Of a DNA stretch of 64,000 nt, positions 49,812-59,189 are shown in pieces (position 1 is the stretch's first letter; every line of letters begins with the position of its first letter). The stretch comes from Pelomicrobium methylotrophicum (lineage in GTDB: Bacteria; Pseudomonadota; Gammaproteobacteria; Burkholderiales; UBA6910). A program made the translations under genes and the position numbers. The stretch lies in assembly GCF_008014345.1 (NCBI RefSeq), contig NZ_VPFL01000019.1, positions 1-64,000 on the forward strand. Direction: 5' to 3'. The notes below the pieces were generated by a model. The model was not told the origin of the DNA. It did not search any database and saw nothing but the letters and a program-made list of their open reading frames with translations.

Positions 49812-51256
49812 ATACTGGCCGGCTCGCGTTGAAGACGGCGCTCAGTGGCATCGCCAGGCGCTGGTTGCCAGCGCCGGCGTTAGGGCGCCTCGTGCGCGAT
49901 GGCGGGGCGCGCCGCCCCGCCCCGCGTTTGATGTTGTTGACCTCCACCCTGGGTTCGGGTCATCTGAGGGCCGCTCAAGCGGTGGAAGCGGCGTTTCTGG
50001 AGCTCAGCCCTGGCTCCGAGGTGCTAACGCTCGACTTCTGGTCGCTGATGGACGAAGGCGTCGCCCAGGCCGTGCGGCAGGCCTACTTGAGGCTGGTGCA
50101 TGAGCGTCCGGAGCTCTACGACCGCATCTTCCAGCTCGAGGAGCGTACTTGGCGGCGGATCCTGGAGAGCGACGAGTCGTTGCCGCCGTCCCTTGCCGAG
50201 GGCATAGAATTTCTCACTGCCGCAGGCATCGGTAAGACGCTGCCAAGTCCCGATGGCGGCCGTTATGCGCCAGTTGATCGGATTTTGTTTCGCTTGTTTT
50301 GCGCGGCGTTTAGGGAGCCGGCGCGCATGGGCGGCGTGAGCCGTGTCCGGGCACGGAACGCCCTCATCGCATGGGGTTGGACTCATCTCGCGTGGCGGCT
50401 GTACGCGCGTTTGCTGGCTTTCAGGCCCGATGTGGTGGTGGCGACCCAAATGATCCCCGCCGCTCTGCTCTCGTTTGTCAAGATACGCCGCGGGCTCGCC
50501 CTTCCCGCGGTGGGCGTGTTGACCGATTTCGGCATGCATGACTTCTGGCTTCAGCCCGGCATCGATTGCCATTGCGTCGCTCATGAGTCGATCGCCGGCG
50601 CCGGCAACGCCAGCGGCGAGGTCGCACGGGTGTCGGCGACCGGCATTCCGCTGATGCCGGGATTTCGCAACCCACCAGACGTGCGCGAGGCGCGCTCGCG
50701 CCTGCGCCTCGATCCTGACGCCCCGGTCGCGCTCGTGCTGGGCGGTGGCCTCGGCCTGGGGGTGGACGCCATCGCCGAACGTGTGCTCGCTTGCCCAGGT
50801 CGGCTGCAGGTACTCGTGCTGGCTGGCCATAACGTAGCGGCGCGCAACATGCTCGCCCCGCTGATCGGCCGGTGTCCGGGAAGGCTCTACGTGTGGGACT
50901 GGACCGAGCAGATGGAGGTCTTCTTCCGTGCCGCGGATGTCGTGGTCGGCAAACCCGGCGGGCTGACGGTTGCGGAGGCGCTGGCCTGCGGCCGGCCGCT
51001 GCTCGCGACGCGCTCCTTGCGCGGGCAGGAAGGCTTCAACGTACGCTTTCTGGAGCGGCACGGCGTCGGCGCGCTGGTCCCGGAAGAGGCGCTGGCCCAG
51101 AGGCTAAGAGCGCTGCTCGCGAACCGCGCCGAGCTCGCGCGGATCCAGCAGCGGGCGTGGGCGCTCGGCAAGCGCGACGGCGCCGCGCGGGTCGCAGAGT
51201 TGGCCCTGGAATTGGCGCGCTCGCCCAGCTACGATCAGGCCATGCAGCGACGCTGA
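49808..51256 (+). CDS. MGDG-synthase/UgtP-like glycosyltransferase
   Basis: A 482-residue GT28-type enzyme. The N-terminal MGDG_synth domain starts LMLLTSTLGSGHLRAAQAVEAAF (about 41-63), and the C-terminal domain contains VVGKPGGLTVAEALACGRPLL, the UDP-sugar site of MurG/UgtP-like enzymes. It probably glycosylates diacylglycerol at the inner membrane. The start is GTG 49808, overlapping the preceding stop (GTGA). It forms a tight cassette with a YkoP-like gene and a polysaccharide deacetylase, resembling the Bacillus ykoN/ykoP neighbourhood. Confidence 0.85.
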   Translation: MNTGRLALKTALSGIARRWLPAPALGRLVRDGGARRPAPRLMLLTSTLGSGHLRAAQAVEAAFLELSPGSEVLTLDFWSLMDEGVAQAVRQAYLRLVHERPELYDRIFQLEERTWRRILESDESLPPSLAEGIEFLTAAGIGKTLPSPDGGRYAPVDRILFRLFCAAFREPARMGGVSRVRARNALIAWGWTHLAWRLYARLLAFRPDVVVATQMIPAALLSFVKIRRGLALPAVGVLTDFGMHDFWLQPGIDCHCVAHESIAGAGNASGEVARVSATGIPLMPGFRNPPDVREARSRLRLDPDAPVALVLGGGLGLGVDAIAERVLACPGRLQVLVLAGHNVAARNMLAPLIGRCPGRLYVWDWTEQMEVFFRAADVVVGKPGGLTVAEALACGRPLLATRSLRGQEGFNVRFLERHGVGALVPEEALAQRLRALLANRAELARIQQRAWALGKRDGAARVAELALELARSPSYDQAMQRR

Positions 51257-51822
51257 TGGAGTGGCTGCGACACATCGTCCAGCATGGCTTGCGGGGGGTG
51301 AACGGTTGCTATCGCCTGCTGCATCGGCTGCGGCCCGCCGGAGAGGTGCTGTACGTGGGACGTATCCGCTATCGCGGCGCGGCCATGGAGTTTGCGGACG
51401 GTACGCGGTTGACCCCTGGGGATTTCATCGGCACGCTGCATTTCAATAACGCGCGCTTCGCGCAGCTTGACGGCGAGAGCAACAGAAGAGCGGCATTGCA
51501 GTTTGCGCGCTTGATGCTGGAATCCCTGCAAATTCTGGCGCACAAGGCGCGCCACGACCCGGCGTTCTCGGACTTGGCCGTGTTCCATGCGCTGAGCTGG
51601 CTGCCGCCCCACGGCCAGCGCATCGGTTTCATCACCCAACCGTACCCGCACGGGGCATCGAGGCGCCTGCGCGCCGCGTACTTTCGCCTTCTGGTTTGGG
51701 CGTTTGCGCCCGCGGCGCAAACGCGCGCCTCGGCCAGAGCGGAGCCGACGCTTTACTGGATTACGCGCAAAGAACTGTTGCGGCAATTCGCTGACGCAGA
51801 ACCGATGAGGAGCACGGAATGA
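51256..51822 (+). CDS. YkoP-like protein of unknown function
   Basis: A 188-residue protein (GDFIGTLHFNNARF, LAVFHALSWLPPHGQRIGF) that matches the small family found beside UgtP-like glycosyltransferases. No catalytic motif is known. It overlaps both neighbours (TGATG before, ATGA after), implying a shared function, perhaps in glycolipid or cell-envelope polymer metabolism. Confidence 0.7.
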   Translation: MEWLRHIVQHGLRGVNGCYRLLHRLRPAGEVLYVGRIRYRGAAMEFADGTRLTPGDFIGTLHFNNARFAQLDGESNRRAALQFARLMLESLQILAHKARHDPAFSDLAVFHALSWLPPHGQRIGFITQPYPHGASRRLRAAYFRLLVWAFAPAAQTRASARAEPTLYWITRKELLRQFADAEPMRSTE

Positions 51823-52424
51823 CACCCGAATCGCCGGCGCTCGTACAGTTGCCCAAGGGAAATCGCGTGTACCTCACTTTCGACGACGGCCCGGACGCGC
51901 GGTGGACGCCGCGCATTCTCGACATCCTGGCGAAAGCGCAGGCGCGCGCCACTTTTTTTGTCGTCGGGCGCCAGGCGCGCGGGCAAGCCGCACTCGTGCG
52001 GCGAATCGCGGCGCAGGGCCATGAGATCGGTAATCACACCTGGAGTCACCGCCATCCATGGACGATGCTGTCCTCGGATGCGCGCAGAGAAGTCCGCGAC
52101 GGCGCCGCCGCGATCGCCGACATTCTCGGGTATGGACCGAGATTTTTCCGTCCACCCCACGGTTGCCTGCGCCGGTGCATGATCGAGGAGGCGCGGGCGC
52201 TGGGCCAGGCGGTGGTGTTATGGAGCCTGAGCGCCGTGGACTGGGGTGTGCTGGGAACCGCCGCGGGTGTCGCCGCGCGCCTGGACGCCGTGCAGGACGG
52301 CGACATCGTGTTGATGCACGACGGAAGAGGCTTGATCAACCGTCCATGGCAGACCGCGAGCGTGCTACCCGTCTTTCTCGATGGCCTGCGCCAGCGCGGA
52401 TTGCGGGCGGAGCGCTTGGACTGA
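51819..52424 (+). CDS. Polysaccharide deacetylase (NodB homology domain)
   Basis: A 201-residue carbohydrate esterase 4 protein. Asp22/Asp23 (TFDDGP) and His73/His77 (NHTWSH) form the metal site; FFRPPHG and VLMHDGR complete the fold. No signal peptide is visible, so it may act on a cytoplasmic-side lipid-linked substrate. It is coupled to the YkoP-like gene by ATGA. Confidence 0.9.
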   Translation: MTPESPALVQLPKGNRVYLTFDDGPDARWTPRILDILAKAQARATFFVVGRQARGQAALVRRIAAQGHEIGNHTWSHRHPWTMLSSDARREVRDGAAAIADILGYGPRFFRPPHGCLRRCMIEEARALGQAVVLWSLSAVDWGVLGTAAGVAARLDAVQDGDIVLMHDGRGLINRPWQTASVLPVFLDGLRQRGLRAERLD

Positions 52425-52438
52425 CGGGGACGCGGGCC

Positions 52439-53593
52439 ATGCGGGCAGGACGCCTCGTTTTGGCCATGGCGCTGTTCGTCCTGGCCGGATGCGCGCCGGC
52501 ACGTCATTTCGAAGCGGCGCTGGTGCTGGCGGACGTGGTGGCGGGCGACGGGCCCTCCCGGCTCAAGGCCCGCACCGCACCGCCGACGCGCACGGCGATT
52601 CGTTACAGCGTTTCGGGTCGCGATCATGCAGGCGACCTCTATGCCCCAGGCGAAGGCCGCCCTCTGGCCGGAGTCGTCCTGGTGCCGGGCGCGGTGCCCC
52701 AGGGCAAGGATGATCCGCGCCTGGTCGCTTTCGCCACCACCCTGGCGCGCGCCCGCTTCGCGGTGCTGGTACCGGAAATGGCTGGTTTCCGTCGGCTCCA
52801 GGTCCGCCCTTCGGATGTCCGCGTGGTGGCCGATGCTTTCTCTTACCTCGCCGGGCGCATGGACCTCGCTCCGGCAGGCCGCGCGGGCATTGTGGCCTTT
52901 AGCTATTCGGTTGGTCCCGCGCTGCTCGCCGCGCTGGAAGAGGATGTGCGGGAGCGGGTGCGCTTCCTCGTGGGCGTGGGCGGCTACCACGACCTGCGCC
53001 GCGTGATCCGCTACTTCACCACGGGCTATTTCATGGCGGGAGAGCAGTGGTCGTATCTGGCCCCCAGCGAGTACGGCAAGCTGGTCCTGGTGAGCGCTGC
53101 ACGGTCCCATGTGGAAGCGGGCGACGCGCGGATCTTCGACGCCATGATCGAGCGCCGCCTGAAAGACCGCACCGCCGACCTTTCCGATCTGGCCGAACGG
53201 CTCGGCCCGCCGGGACGGGCGGTCTACGCACTGGCCGTCAATGCCGATCCCGATCGCTTCCCCGCCTTATACGCGGCGCTGCCGCAGGCCCTGCGTGCGG
53301 ATATCGAGGCCCTGTCCTTGCACGGCAAGGATCTGGGCAAGCTCAGGGCGCGGCTGATCCTGGTGCATGGCCGCAGCGACAACCTGATCCCCTACCCGGA
53401 AAGCGAGGCCTTGGCGGCGGCAGCGCCCCCTTCCCAGGCGCGCCTTTACCTCATCCACGCCTTCCTGGGCCACGTGGATCTGAGCCTTTCGCCCATCGTG
53501 ACTTGGCAGTTCCTGACCCGTGGGCTGCCGGACATCGTGCGCCTGTGGCGCGCCGTGGACGCCCTGCTGGCCGAGCGGGCAGGGGCTCAGTGA
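52439..53593 (+). CDS. Putative lipoprotein alpha/beta hydrolase
   Basis: A 384-residue protein with a lipoprotein signal (lipobox LAGC, Cys18) and an alpha/beta hydrolase fold. The nucleophile elbow is atypical, AFSYSVG rather than GxSxG; an acid (HGRSDNLIPY) and a histidine (GHVDLS) are in the right order. ATG 52439, 14 bases after the deacetylase stop, is used because the signal peptide begins there. The substrate is unknown. Confidence 0.78.
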   Translation: MRAGRLVLAMALFVLAGCAPARHFEAALVLADVVAGDGPSRLKARTAPPTRTAIRYSVSGRDHAGDLYAPGEGRPLAGVVLVPGAVPQGKDDPRLVAFATTLARARFAVLVPEMAGFRRLQVRPSDVRVVADAFSYLAGRMDLAPAGRAGIVAFSYSVGPALLAALEEDVRERVRFLVGVGGYHDLRRVIRYFTTGYFMAGEQWSYLAPSEYGKLVLVSAARSHVEAGDARIFDAMIERRLKDRTADLSDLAERLGPPGRAVYALAVNADPDRFPALYAALPQALRADIEALSLHGKDLGKLRARLILVHGRSDNLIPYPESEALAAAAPPSQARLYLIHAFLGHVDLSLSPIVTWQFLTRGLPDIVRLWRAVDALLAERAGAQ

Positions 53594-53790
53594 GCGGTTG
53601 TCCATGGTCTTGCGCTGGCCCGTTGACGGTCGGCTGGCGCGTTGTCCGCCTCCGCTCACCCCCCGAAAACTTTGCGGGCCCGCGCCTGCGCTGCTCCGCT
53701 CCTCGTACAAGCCTTTTCCACCGCCGGGTCCGAGCGGCTGGATCCGTGTTCTCAGCGAAGCAAACCGTCATTCAAGAGGCTTTTCTCTCT

Positions 53791-53819
53791 GTAACAGATT
53801 GAGTTCCCTTTGGTATAAT
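53791..53819 (+). promoter_or_regulatory. tRNA-Arg promoter
   Basis: GTAACA at 53791-53796 and a perfect TATAAT at 53814-53819 with 17 bases between, ending ten bases before the tRNA. Confidence 0.6.
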
Positions 53820-53829
53820 TTAAACTTTC

Positions 53830-53906
53830 GCGCCCGTAGCTCAGTTGGATAGAGTACCTGGCTACGAACCAGGGGGTCGTGGGTTCAAATCCTGCCGGGC
53901 GCGCCA
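53830..53906 (+). tRNA. tRNA-Arg(ACG)
   Basis: A 77-base cloverleaf: acceptor GCGCCCG paired with CGGGCGC, D-arm with AGCTCAGTTGGATAGAGT, anticodon stem CCTGG/CCAGG around loop CTACGAA (anticodon ACG), T-arm with GGTTCAAATCC, discriminator G and encoded CCA (53904-53906). A tyrosine recombinase fragment begins 39 bases downstream, so the 3' end was probably an attachment site. Confidence 0.97.
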
Positions 53907-53945
53907 GTTAAATCAAGAACTTAGAACAGAATCTGAGTTCTGCCT

Positions 53946-54351
53946 TTAAGCCGCTTCGGGAATTCTTCGGGGCTTTGCCTGAAGAAGTTCCGCAAGCGGC
54001 ACCTCTCTTTTGTCCGCCGTCTCCTCGGCGATCCGGTCCAGACGCTCCCTCAGCACGGCGATTCGAGCCATCGAGTAGTGGGTCGTGATGCTCTTGCTGC
54101 TGTGCCACAGGATCGCCGCCCGGTCTTCCTCGGAGACGCCCGCCGCACGAAGCCGCTCCCCGACCGTGTGACGCAGGTCGTGGACATGGAGGTCGCCCAA
54201 GTAGGGGTCCTGCTGGGCGGCCTCCGTGCGGGCGTTCTGCCAGGCCGTGTTGTTCATGGTCTCCACGGCATGGCCGCGGTAGGGAAAGACCACGTCCTTG
54301 TGCTGGCCCCGCTGCGCCTCGATGACCGATTGCGCGACGCGGTTGAGCACA
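53946..54351 (-). pseudogene. Truncated tyrosine recombinase (integrase), catalytic C-terminus only
   Basis: About 134 residues. The HxxR box (HDLRHTVGERL), the histidine region (ILWHSSKSIT) and catalytic Tyr (THYSMAR) are present. The N-terminal DNA-binding domain and first catalytic Arg are gone. The frame joins abruptly at 54351 to a flavoprotein fragment. Its 3' end faces the tRNA, as for tRNA-integrating elements. No partner element is left in the window. Confidence 0.8.
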
Positions 54352-54546
54352 CAAGGGGCGCAGGTCGATGCGGCATTGTTCCGCTCGGTAGTGCCCGGCT
54401 ATCCAGCCAGGCAGCATGCCCGAGTAGATTTGCCACACCGAGGGGGTGAGCAGCACTACATCCATCCCTTGCGGGCGAGCCCTGGCCAGATGACGCAACA
54501 CTGAAAGCTGCGCATGACCGCCACCGGACAGTAGGAGGCGTTTTAT
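54352..54546 (-). pseudogene. Truncated FAD/NAD(P)-dependent oxidoreductase, N-terminal fragment
   Basis: About 65 codons reading KRLLLSGGGHAQLSVLRHLA with the FAD-binding GGG-H motif and then LLTPSVWQIYSGMLPGWIAG, as in NADH-dehydrogenase-like flavoproteins fused to or related to selenophosphate synthase. The initiating codon is ATA in place of ATG, and the gene is cut by the integrase fragment at 54351. Confidence 0.6.
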
Positions 54547-54765
54547 GGCCTCGGTTCGCTACCACCTTGGGCGGGATGGCAGCGTCCATGAGCGAGGGTC
54601 ATGCGCTTGCATCCAATGAAGCACATCATGCGGGCGCTCCCGTTCGGATTTTTTAGTCGATGCGACAGGTCCGTTTCTTACAGATCGTTGTTGATGAGCT
54701 GTAAGAACATTACAACGGCCCGCGACCAAGCTCGACACTTCCTGTTGAACCCACCGGACGCAAGC

Positions 54766-55525
54766 ATGCAAACAGCACTCTTCGGCACCATCGGCAGCGG
54801 CGGTCTCTACCAGATGAAGGCGTTGTAAAACCCGCGTGAACATCCGTCTCGACACCCCGTACGGCGCACCATCCGACGCCATCGTCACCCCGTCACGGGC
54901 ATGGCCACCGGCTGCTGCCGAGCGAAGTGCCGTATCGCACCAACATCCATACCCTCAAGCAACTGGGCGTGTGTACCTCCTGTCGTTTTCCGCCGTAGGG
55001 TCGCTCAGGGAAGACATCGCCCCGCTCGATCTGGTGCTGTTTGACCAGTTCATCGACCTGACCAAGCGGCCGACAGCAGTTTCTTCGGCGCCGGCGCCGT
55101 CGCGCATGTGTCGATGGTGCAACCCGTCTGCCCGGCAGTAGCCGACGCTCTGGCGCAGGCGGTGGCGCAGGTTTAGGTGGATGGCCAACCGCCCCTGCAC
55201 CGCGGCGGTACCTACGTCTGCATTGAAAGCCCACAGTTTCCCAGCCTGGCCGAATCGAACTGGTATCACAGCCTCAGCGCCGGCGTAATCGGCATGACCA
55301 ACATGCCCGAGGCCAATCCGCGTGAAGCCCATGTGACAGATGATATGGCGATCGCCAACCTGATGAAAAACGCCGCACGGGCGCATCGCCTCCGCCGCCA
55401 TCCATCTGCTTGGCACGAGCCGGCCGGCCTCGCCCGCGCACCGGGCATTGACCAGCGTGCAGGTCGCCCCCGTCGGGGCCCTGGCGCTCGAGGTGCACGA
55501 ACGCTTGGCTGCCATGCTTGAATGA
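54766..55525 (+). pseudogene. mtnP: Decayed S-methyl-5'-thioadenosine phosphorylase (mtnP)
   Basis: Recognisable family blocks follow in the right order but in changing frames: [111 protein letters not shown] and a proper C-terminus. There are at least four frameshifts and in-frame stops (for example after QMKAL). MtnP cleaves methylthioadenosine at the start of methionine salvage. The intact mtnC is 11 kb away, so a working mtnP copy or a nucleosidase must exist elsewhere. Confidence 0.85.
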
Positions 55526-55676
55526 CCCGACCTTCAGTCTTGTTGGGTCGTTGCCGTCCACTCGAGAGGCGAGGCTTCAGTCACCGCAAGACGACGGTGC
55601 GTTGACCTGATCATCGAATCTGCGCCCTCAAGGCCAACGCGTCACAATCTGGTTCAGCCAGAGGCTGCAGGTTCAG

Positions 55677-56015
55677 TTGTCGCCGCCCGGAATCAAACTC
55701 GCCACTATCTCGAGAATTTTGGCTTGGGTTTCTCCAGTCCTTAACTGGTATGACGGTTTGATGGTGAACAGGAAACCGAAGAGCGAGCATCCGCTGCCAG
55801 AATTCTGCTGGATTGACGTGCCCGACGCGGACTGCGAAGGGAGTTGGGTGCAGGAAGAAGGGTGTGCGGCGCGCGGGGTGATTCGCAGGCTCAAAAGGGA
55901 TCATGGGCTCGAACCTGAGAATATGTTCCTCATTTCGCCTTTCCGGGATTGTGCTAGGTGGCTTAGGGAATGTCTGCAAAAGCAGCGATTGTGGGTAACC
56001 GATAAGGACAAATGA
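55677..56015 (+). pseudogene. Fragment of a superfamily I DNA helicase-like ATPase
   Basis: The frame contains WIDVPDADCEGSWVQEEG and MFLISPFRDCARWLRE, which resemble the C-terminal AAA_12 helicase region (WxDV, E-x-E and VISPFRD). Both ends are truncated and no Walker motif is present. Identification is by memory of the family and is moderate. Confidence 0.4.
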
Positions 56016-56091
56016 GCCTCATGCATGACGAATTTATATGAAGCGCGGTCGTTTTCGCCAGTTTCACACGCCTTTGGGAACTATTTCCCGT

Positions 56092-57063
56092 TCACTGGAC
56101 GCACCTCACCCCTTTGGAGCGTATCAAGTGGTGCCGGCTGATGATGAGGTTCGCCAAGGCGAAGGTCACGAAGAGCCGATTGGCGTTTTTTGCAAGCCCC
56201 TTGTAGCGCACCTTTACGAATCCGAACACGCTCTTGATGACGCCAATCACATGCTCGACTTTGGCTCGCACTTTCGATTTGATCAGGTTCTTCGCCCGCT
56301 CGATCTCATCGACCACACCCCGGCGCCAGTAGCGCCGGTGAGTGAGTCCTTCGCGCTCAGAGTCTTCTGCTTGATCACTTGCCCCTGGCCGCAGTATGCC
56401 TGATCGCCCCATGCCCGGCTCTCCTCACCATAGAGGCAGATCCGGCAACACCTGCGAATCAGCTATGTCGGCAGCCGTGACCACCACCGAGTGGATCACC
56501 TTGTATTAGCTGTCCACTCCTACATGCGCTTTCATGCCAAAATACCACTACTTTCCCTTCTTGGTCTGATGCATGTCCGGGTCGCGCGCTTTGTCCCGAT
56601 TCTTAGTCGAGGAGGGGGCATGGATGATGGTGGCGTCCACGATAATGCCCTTGGAGATTTTGATCCCCCTCTCTTGCAGGTACCAGTGCACGTGCTCGAA
56701 GAGCTTTCGACCCAGGTGGTGCCGCTCCAGCAGATGCCGGAGGCGACAAATCGTCGTCTCATCCGGCACGGACTCCCGCCCCAGGTCGATGCCCACAAAC
56801 CGGCGCATGGACGCCGAGTCGTACAACGCTTCTTCCGCCCCCGGGTCGGAGAGGTTAAACCACTGTTGCAGAAAATAGATACGAGGCATGCGCTCCAAGC
56901 CCGCCGTCGGCCGCCCACCCTCTCCTTTGGGACAAAACGGCTCGACCACCGCGCACAACTCGGACCACCGGACGACTGGCTCCCTCTCGGCCAGAAACGC
57001 CGCGCGCCGCGTGGTCTTGGCATGCACTTCGAATCCGCCTTCGGTAAAGGTTTGTTGTCGCAT
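56092..57063 (-). mobile_element. IS5-family transposase, pseudogene
   Basis: The transposase starts MRQQTFTEGGFEVHAK and continues through RIYFLQQWFNLSDPG, VPDETTICRLRHLLE, IIVDATIIHAPSSTKN (first catalytic Asp) to a TAG. Reading on gives WYFGMKAHVGVDS, a TAA, then a TGA, and after a frameshift HRRYWRRGVVDEIERAKN, KSKVRAKVEHVIGVIK and RLFVTFALANLI. Three stops and a frameshift make it dead. I could not define the terminal repeats. Confidence 0.85.
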
Positions 57064-57090
57064 TGTGTTCCCCCCTGTCGCTTCCAGCAT

Positions 57091-57753
57091 TCAACGCACG
57101 ACGCGGATATTCGCTGACTTTTGCAGAGATTCCCTGTGGATTCTGTTTGCTGGGCTGGGAATTAAGCGAGAGTTTTTACCCTGGTATGGACGGCTGCGTT
57201 CATTACGAAGATGCTTTGCCATCGAGAGGGATCCAGCGGTACACCGACCCCTGGAGCCGCGTTCGTTCTTCCGACGTTTCCCGGGAGGGGCTTCTCCGTA
57301 GGGCGTGTCAGTGCTCAGTTCTTCCACCAGGGAGCGCAGGGCGATTTTTTCTTCCAAGGCCGCAATCCCAAGAACCGTTCCTGGTTTCTCCGTTTTGCGC
57401 ATCATCGGCCACGCTTCCTGCCTTCCAGATGCAGACCACGGTGCTGCTACTACCGCTAAACCGAAGTTCTCCGGTCCCCGTGCAGGAAGGTCCATGCATG
57501 CCAGGGTCTCTGAACACGCCGGGGCCAACGGGGTACTCGCGTTGGCGTGCCCCGTCATGTGTCCTTCCGCTATCTGGATAGCGTCGGCAAACCCGAAGTA
57601 ACGTCACTATCGCAACTCATTGGCTGGCCTGCATGTTCCCTTACCGATGCGCGGCTCAGGGCCATATGCGGTTCATTGCAAAGAACTCGCACCCCTCACT
57701 TTTTGCTGGTCTTCCGGCGCACCCAGATTTGACAATGGCTCTGGCATCTTTGC
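57091..57753. other. Non-coding debris; weak trace of a group II intron reverse transcriptase
   Basis: 660 bases with no intact gene. On the minus strand one frame has MRKTEKPGTVLGIAALEEKIALRSLV (split here as MRKTEKPGT / VLGIAALEEKIALRSLV), which loosely resembles the LGIPALEDKIVQRAV block of group II intron reverse transcriptases. Nothing else supports it. The final 140 bases before dctP show nothing I recognise. Confidence 0.25.
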
Positions 57754-58740
57754 TTACTGGCCAAGAGCCTTGAGCAGTTCCGGAGAAAAGCTTCTTTTGT
57801 GCTCGGCATTAAAGCTGGCCAGGGCCGCCTGCCATTTTTCCCACTCGCTGGAACTTTTTTGCAGAGTGAACAGCTTCATGCCTTTTTCCTGCGCCACGCC
57901 CAGGAACTTCTGGTAGCTCTCGATCATAAAGTCCTGGGCGGCGTTTCGCGCCTCTGTGGCGGCCGCCATGACGATCTGCTGCTGCTCTTTGGAGAGGCTG
58001 TTGAAGCGCTTCAAGTTCATCACGTAGCCGTGGACGTAGGTGCCCAGGACGCCGTTGCTGGCCATCAGGTACTTGGCGACTTCGTAGTGCTTGAGGCCGA
58101 CCATCCCTTGCAGCCCGCCGATCGCGCCGTCTACGGTACCGCGCTGCAGCGCCTGATAAACTTCGCCGACCGAGAGCACTACGGGCGCGGCCCCGAGCGA
58201 TTGCAAAAGCTCCGCCTGCCCCTTGGAAGTCGCGCGGATCTTCTTGCCCTTCAGGTTTTCGGGCAGGCGCAACTCAAAGTTGGTCGAAACTACACCAGGG
58301 CCGATATCGAAGATGCACAGGATTTTGGCCCCGTTTTTTTGGAACGCCTGGTCGAACCAGTCAAAGACGGGATTGCCGGGGACCAGTTGCGCCCGCGTCT
58401 CCTCCATGGAAAACGGCCAGAACGGCATGGCCGTCACCGACACGTCGGGAATGCGTCCGGCCCAGCTATCCAGAGTGGTGAGAGCGATGTCCACCGTGCC
58501 GGTGGGCACGGCATTGGGGACGAAGTTCTGCTTCACCATTTGATCGTCGGGGAAGTACTTGAACTTGATCGCGCCGTTGGTCTTCTTTTCCACCGTTTCC
58601 ATGAACGGCTGGGTGAACAGCTTTACCTGGGGGTGGCTGGACGTGCCCCACGTGGCGAGAGACAGGGTCTCTGCGGGAGCGGTCAAGGGAGCCGCCGCCA
58701 GCGCGGCGGCGGCGATGCAGCGCTTAAGTCTGGGTGTCAT
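57754..58740 (-). CDS. dctP: TRAP transporter substrate-binding protein (DctP family)
   Basis: A 328-residue periplasmic protein with a signal peptide cleaved after about Ala23 (TAPA/ETLSLATWG). The DctP fold shows VPTGTVDIALTTLDSW, GKKIRATSKGQAELLQSLGAAPV and QRGTVDGAIGG; Arg in the KIR-A-T-S strand is the usual carboxylate ligand position. Start ATG 58740 follows GAGGAGGAACAAGG. It is the last gene of a minus-strand operon with the AcnX dehydratase, so the solute is probably the AcnX substrate or a related hydroxy acid. Confidence 0.93.
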   Translation of the reverse strand: MTPRLKRCIAAAALAAAPLTAPAETLSLATWGTSSHPQVKLFTQPFMETVEKKTNGAIKFKYFPDDQMVKQNFVPNAVPTGTVDIALTTLDSWAGRIPDVSVTAMPFWPFSMEETRAQLVPGNPVFDWFDQAFQKNGAKILCIFDIGPGVVSTNFELRLPENLKGKKIRATSKGQAELLQSLGAAPVVLSVGEVYQALQRGTVDGAIGGLQGMVGLKHYEVAKYLMASNGVLGTYVHGYVMNLKRFNSLSKEQQQIVMAAATEARNAAQDFMIESYQKFLGVAQEKGMKLFTLQKSSSEWEKWQAALASFNAEHKRSFSPELLKALGQ

Positions 58741-58766
58741 CCTTGTTCCTCCTCTTTTGGGTTCAC

Positions 58767-59189
58767 TCATTTGCGCTTCAACAGTTCGATCACCTTGCGT
58801 TTCGGATCGACCCGCACCCAGTCGCCGGTCTTGATGCACTCCCGCGGCGGGCGCGACCAGCCTTCGGTGATGGTGAGGTGGGCGAACACGGCACCTTGAA
58901 CCATCACCGGATTGGTGACGCCGAAGACCAGCGCCTTTGGGGCGATTCCCTTGTGTTTGATGTCGTAGAACGCCCAGCCAGCGGCGATGCCGCCCTTGGC
59001 GGTGGGGAAGAAACAGATCTTGTCCTTGATCAGGGTCCCCTCCAGCTTGTGGCCGGGCTTGGTGATCACGCCACTCCAGCGGTCCAGGTCGTAGCGAGGG
59101 CTGAACCCCTCCTCCGACACCACCGCCTCCCCTTCCACCACCTCGCCGAAGGCGCGGTTGACTCGAATCGTTTCCAGCACTTCGTTCAT
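58767..59189 (-). CDS. Aconitase X small subunit (swivelling DUF126 domain)
   Basis: A 140-residue protein (GEAVVSEEGFSPRYDLDRWSG, GTLIKDKICFFPTAKGG) of the AcnX small-subunit family. With the large subunit it forms an Fe-S dehydratase. ATG 59189 has GGGAGGATCC upstream and overlaps the large-subunit stop. Confidence 0.9.
   Translation of the reverse strand: MNEVLETIRVNRAFGEVVEGEAVVSEEGFSPRYDLDRWSGVITKPGHKLEGTLIKDKICFFPTAKGGIAAGWAFYDIKHKGIAPKALVFGVTNPVMVQGAVFAHLTITEGWSRPPRECIKTGDWVRVDPKRKVIELLKRK

Noticed and set aside
54559-54888. A 109-codon minus-strand frame in the debris field
   Set aside because: Overlaps the start of the decayed mtnP and has no sensible composition or motif.
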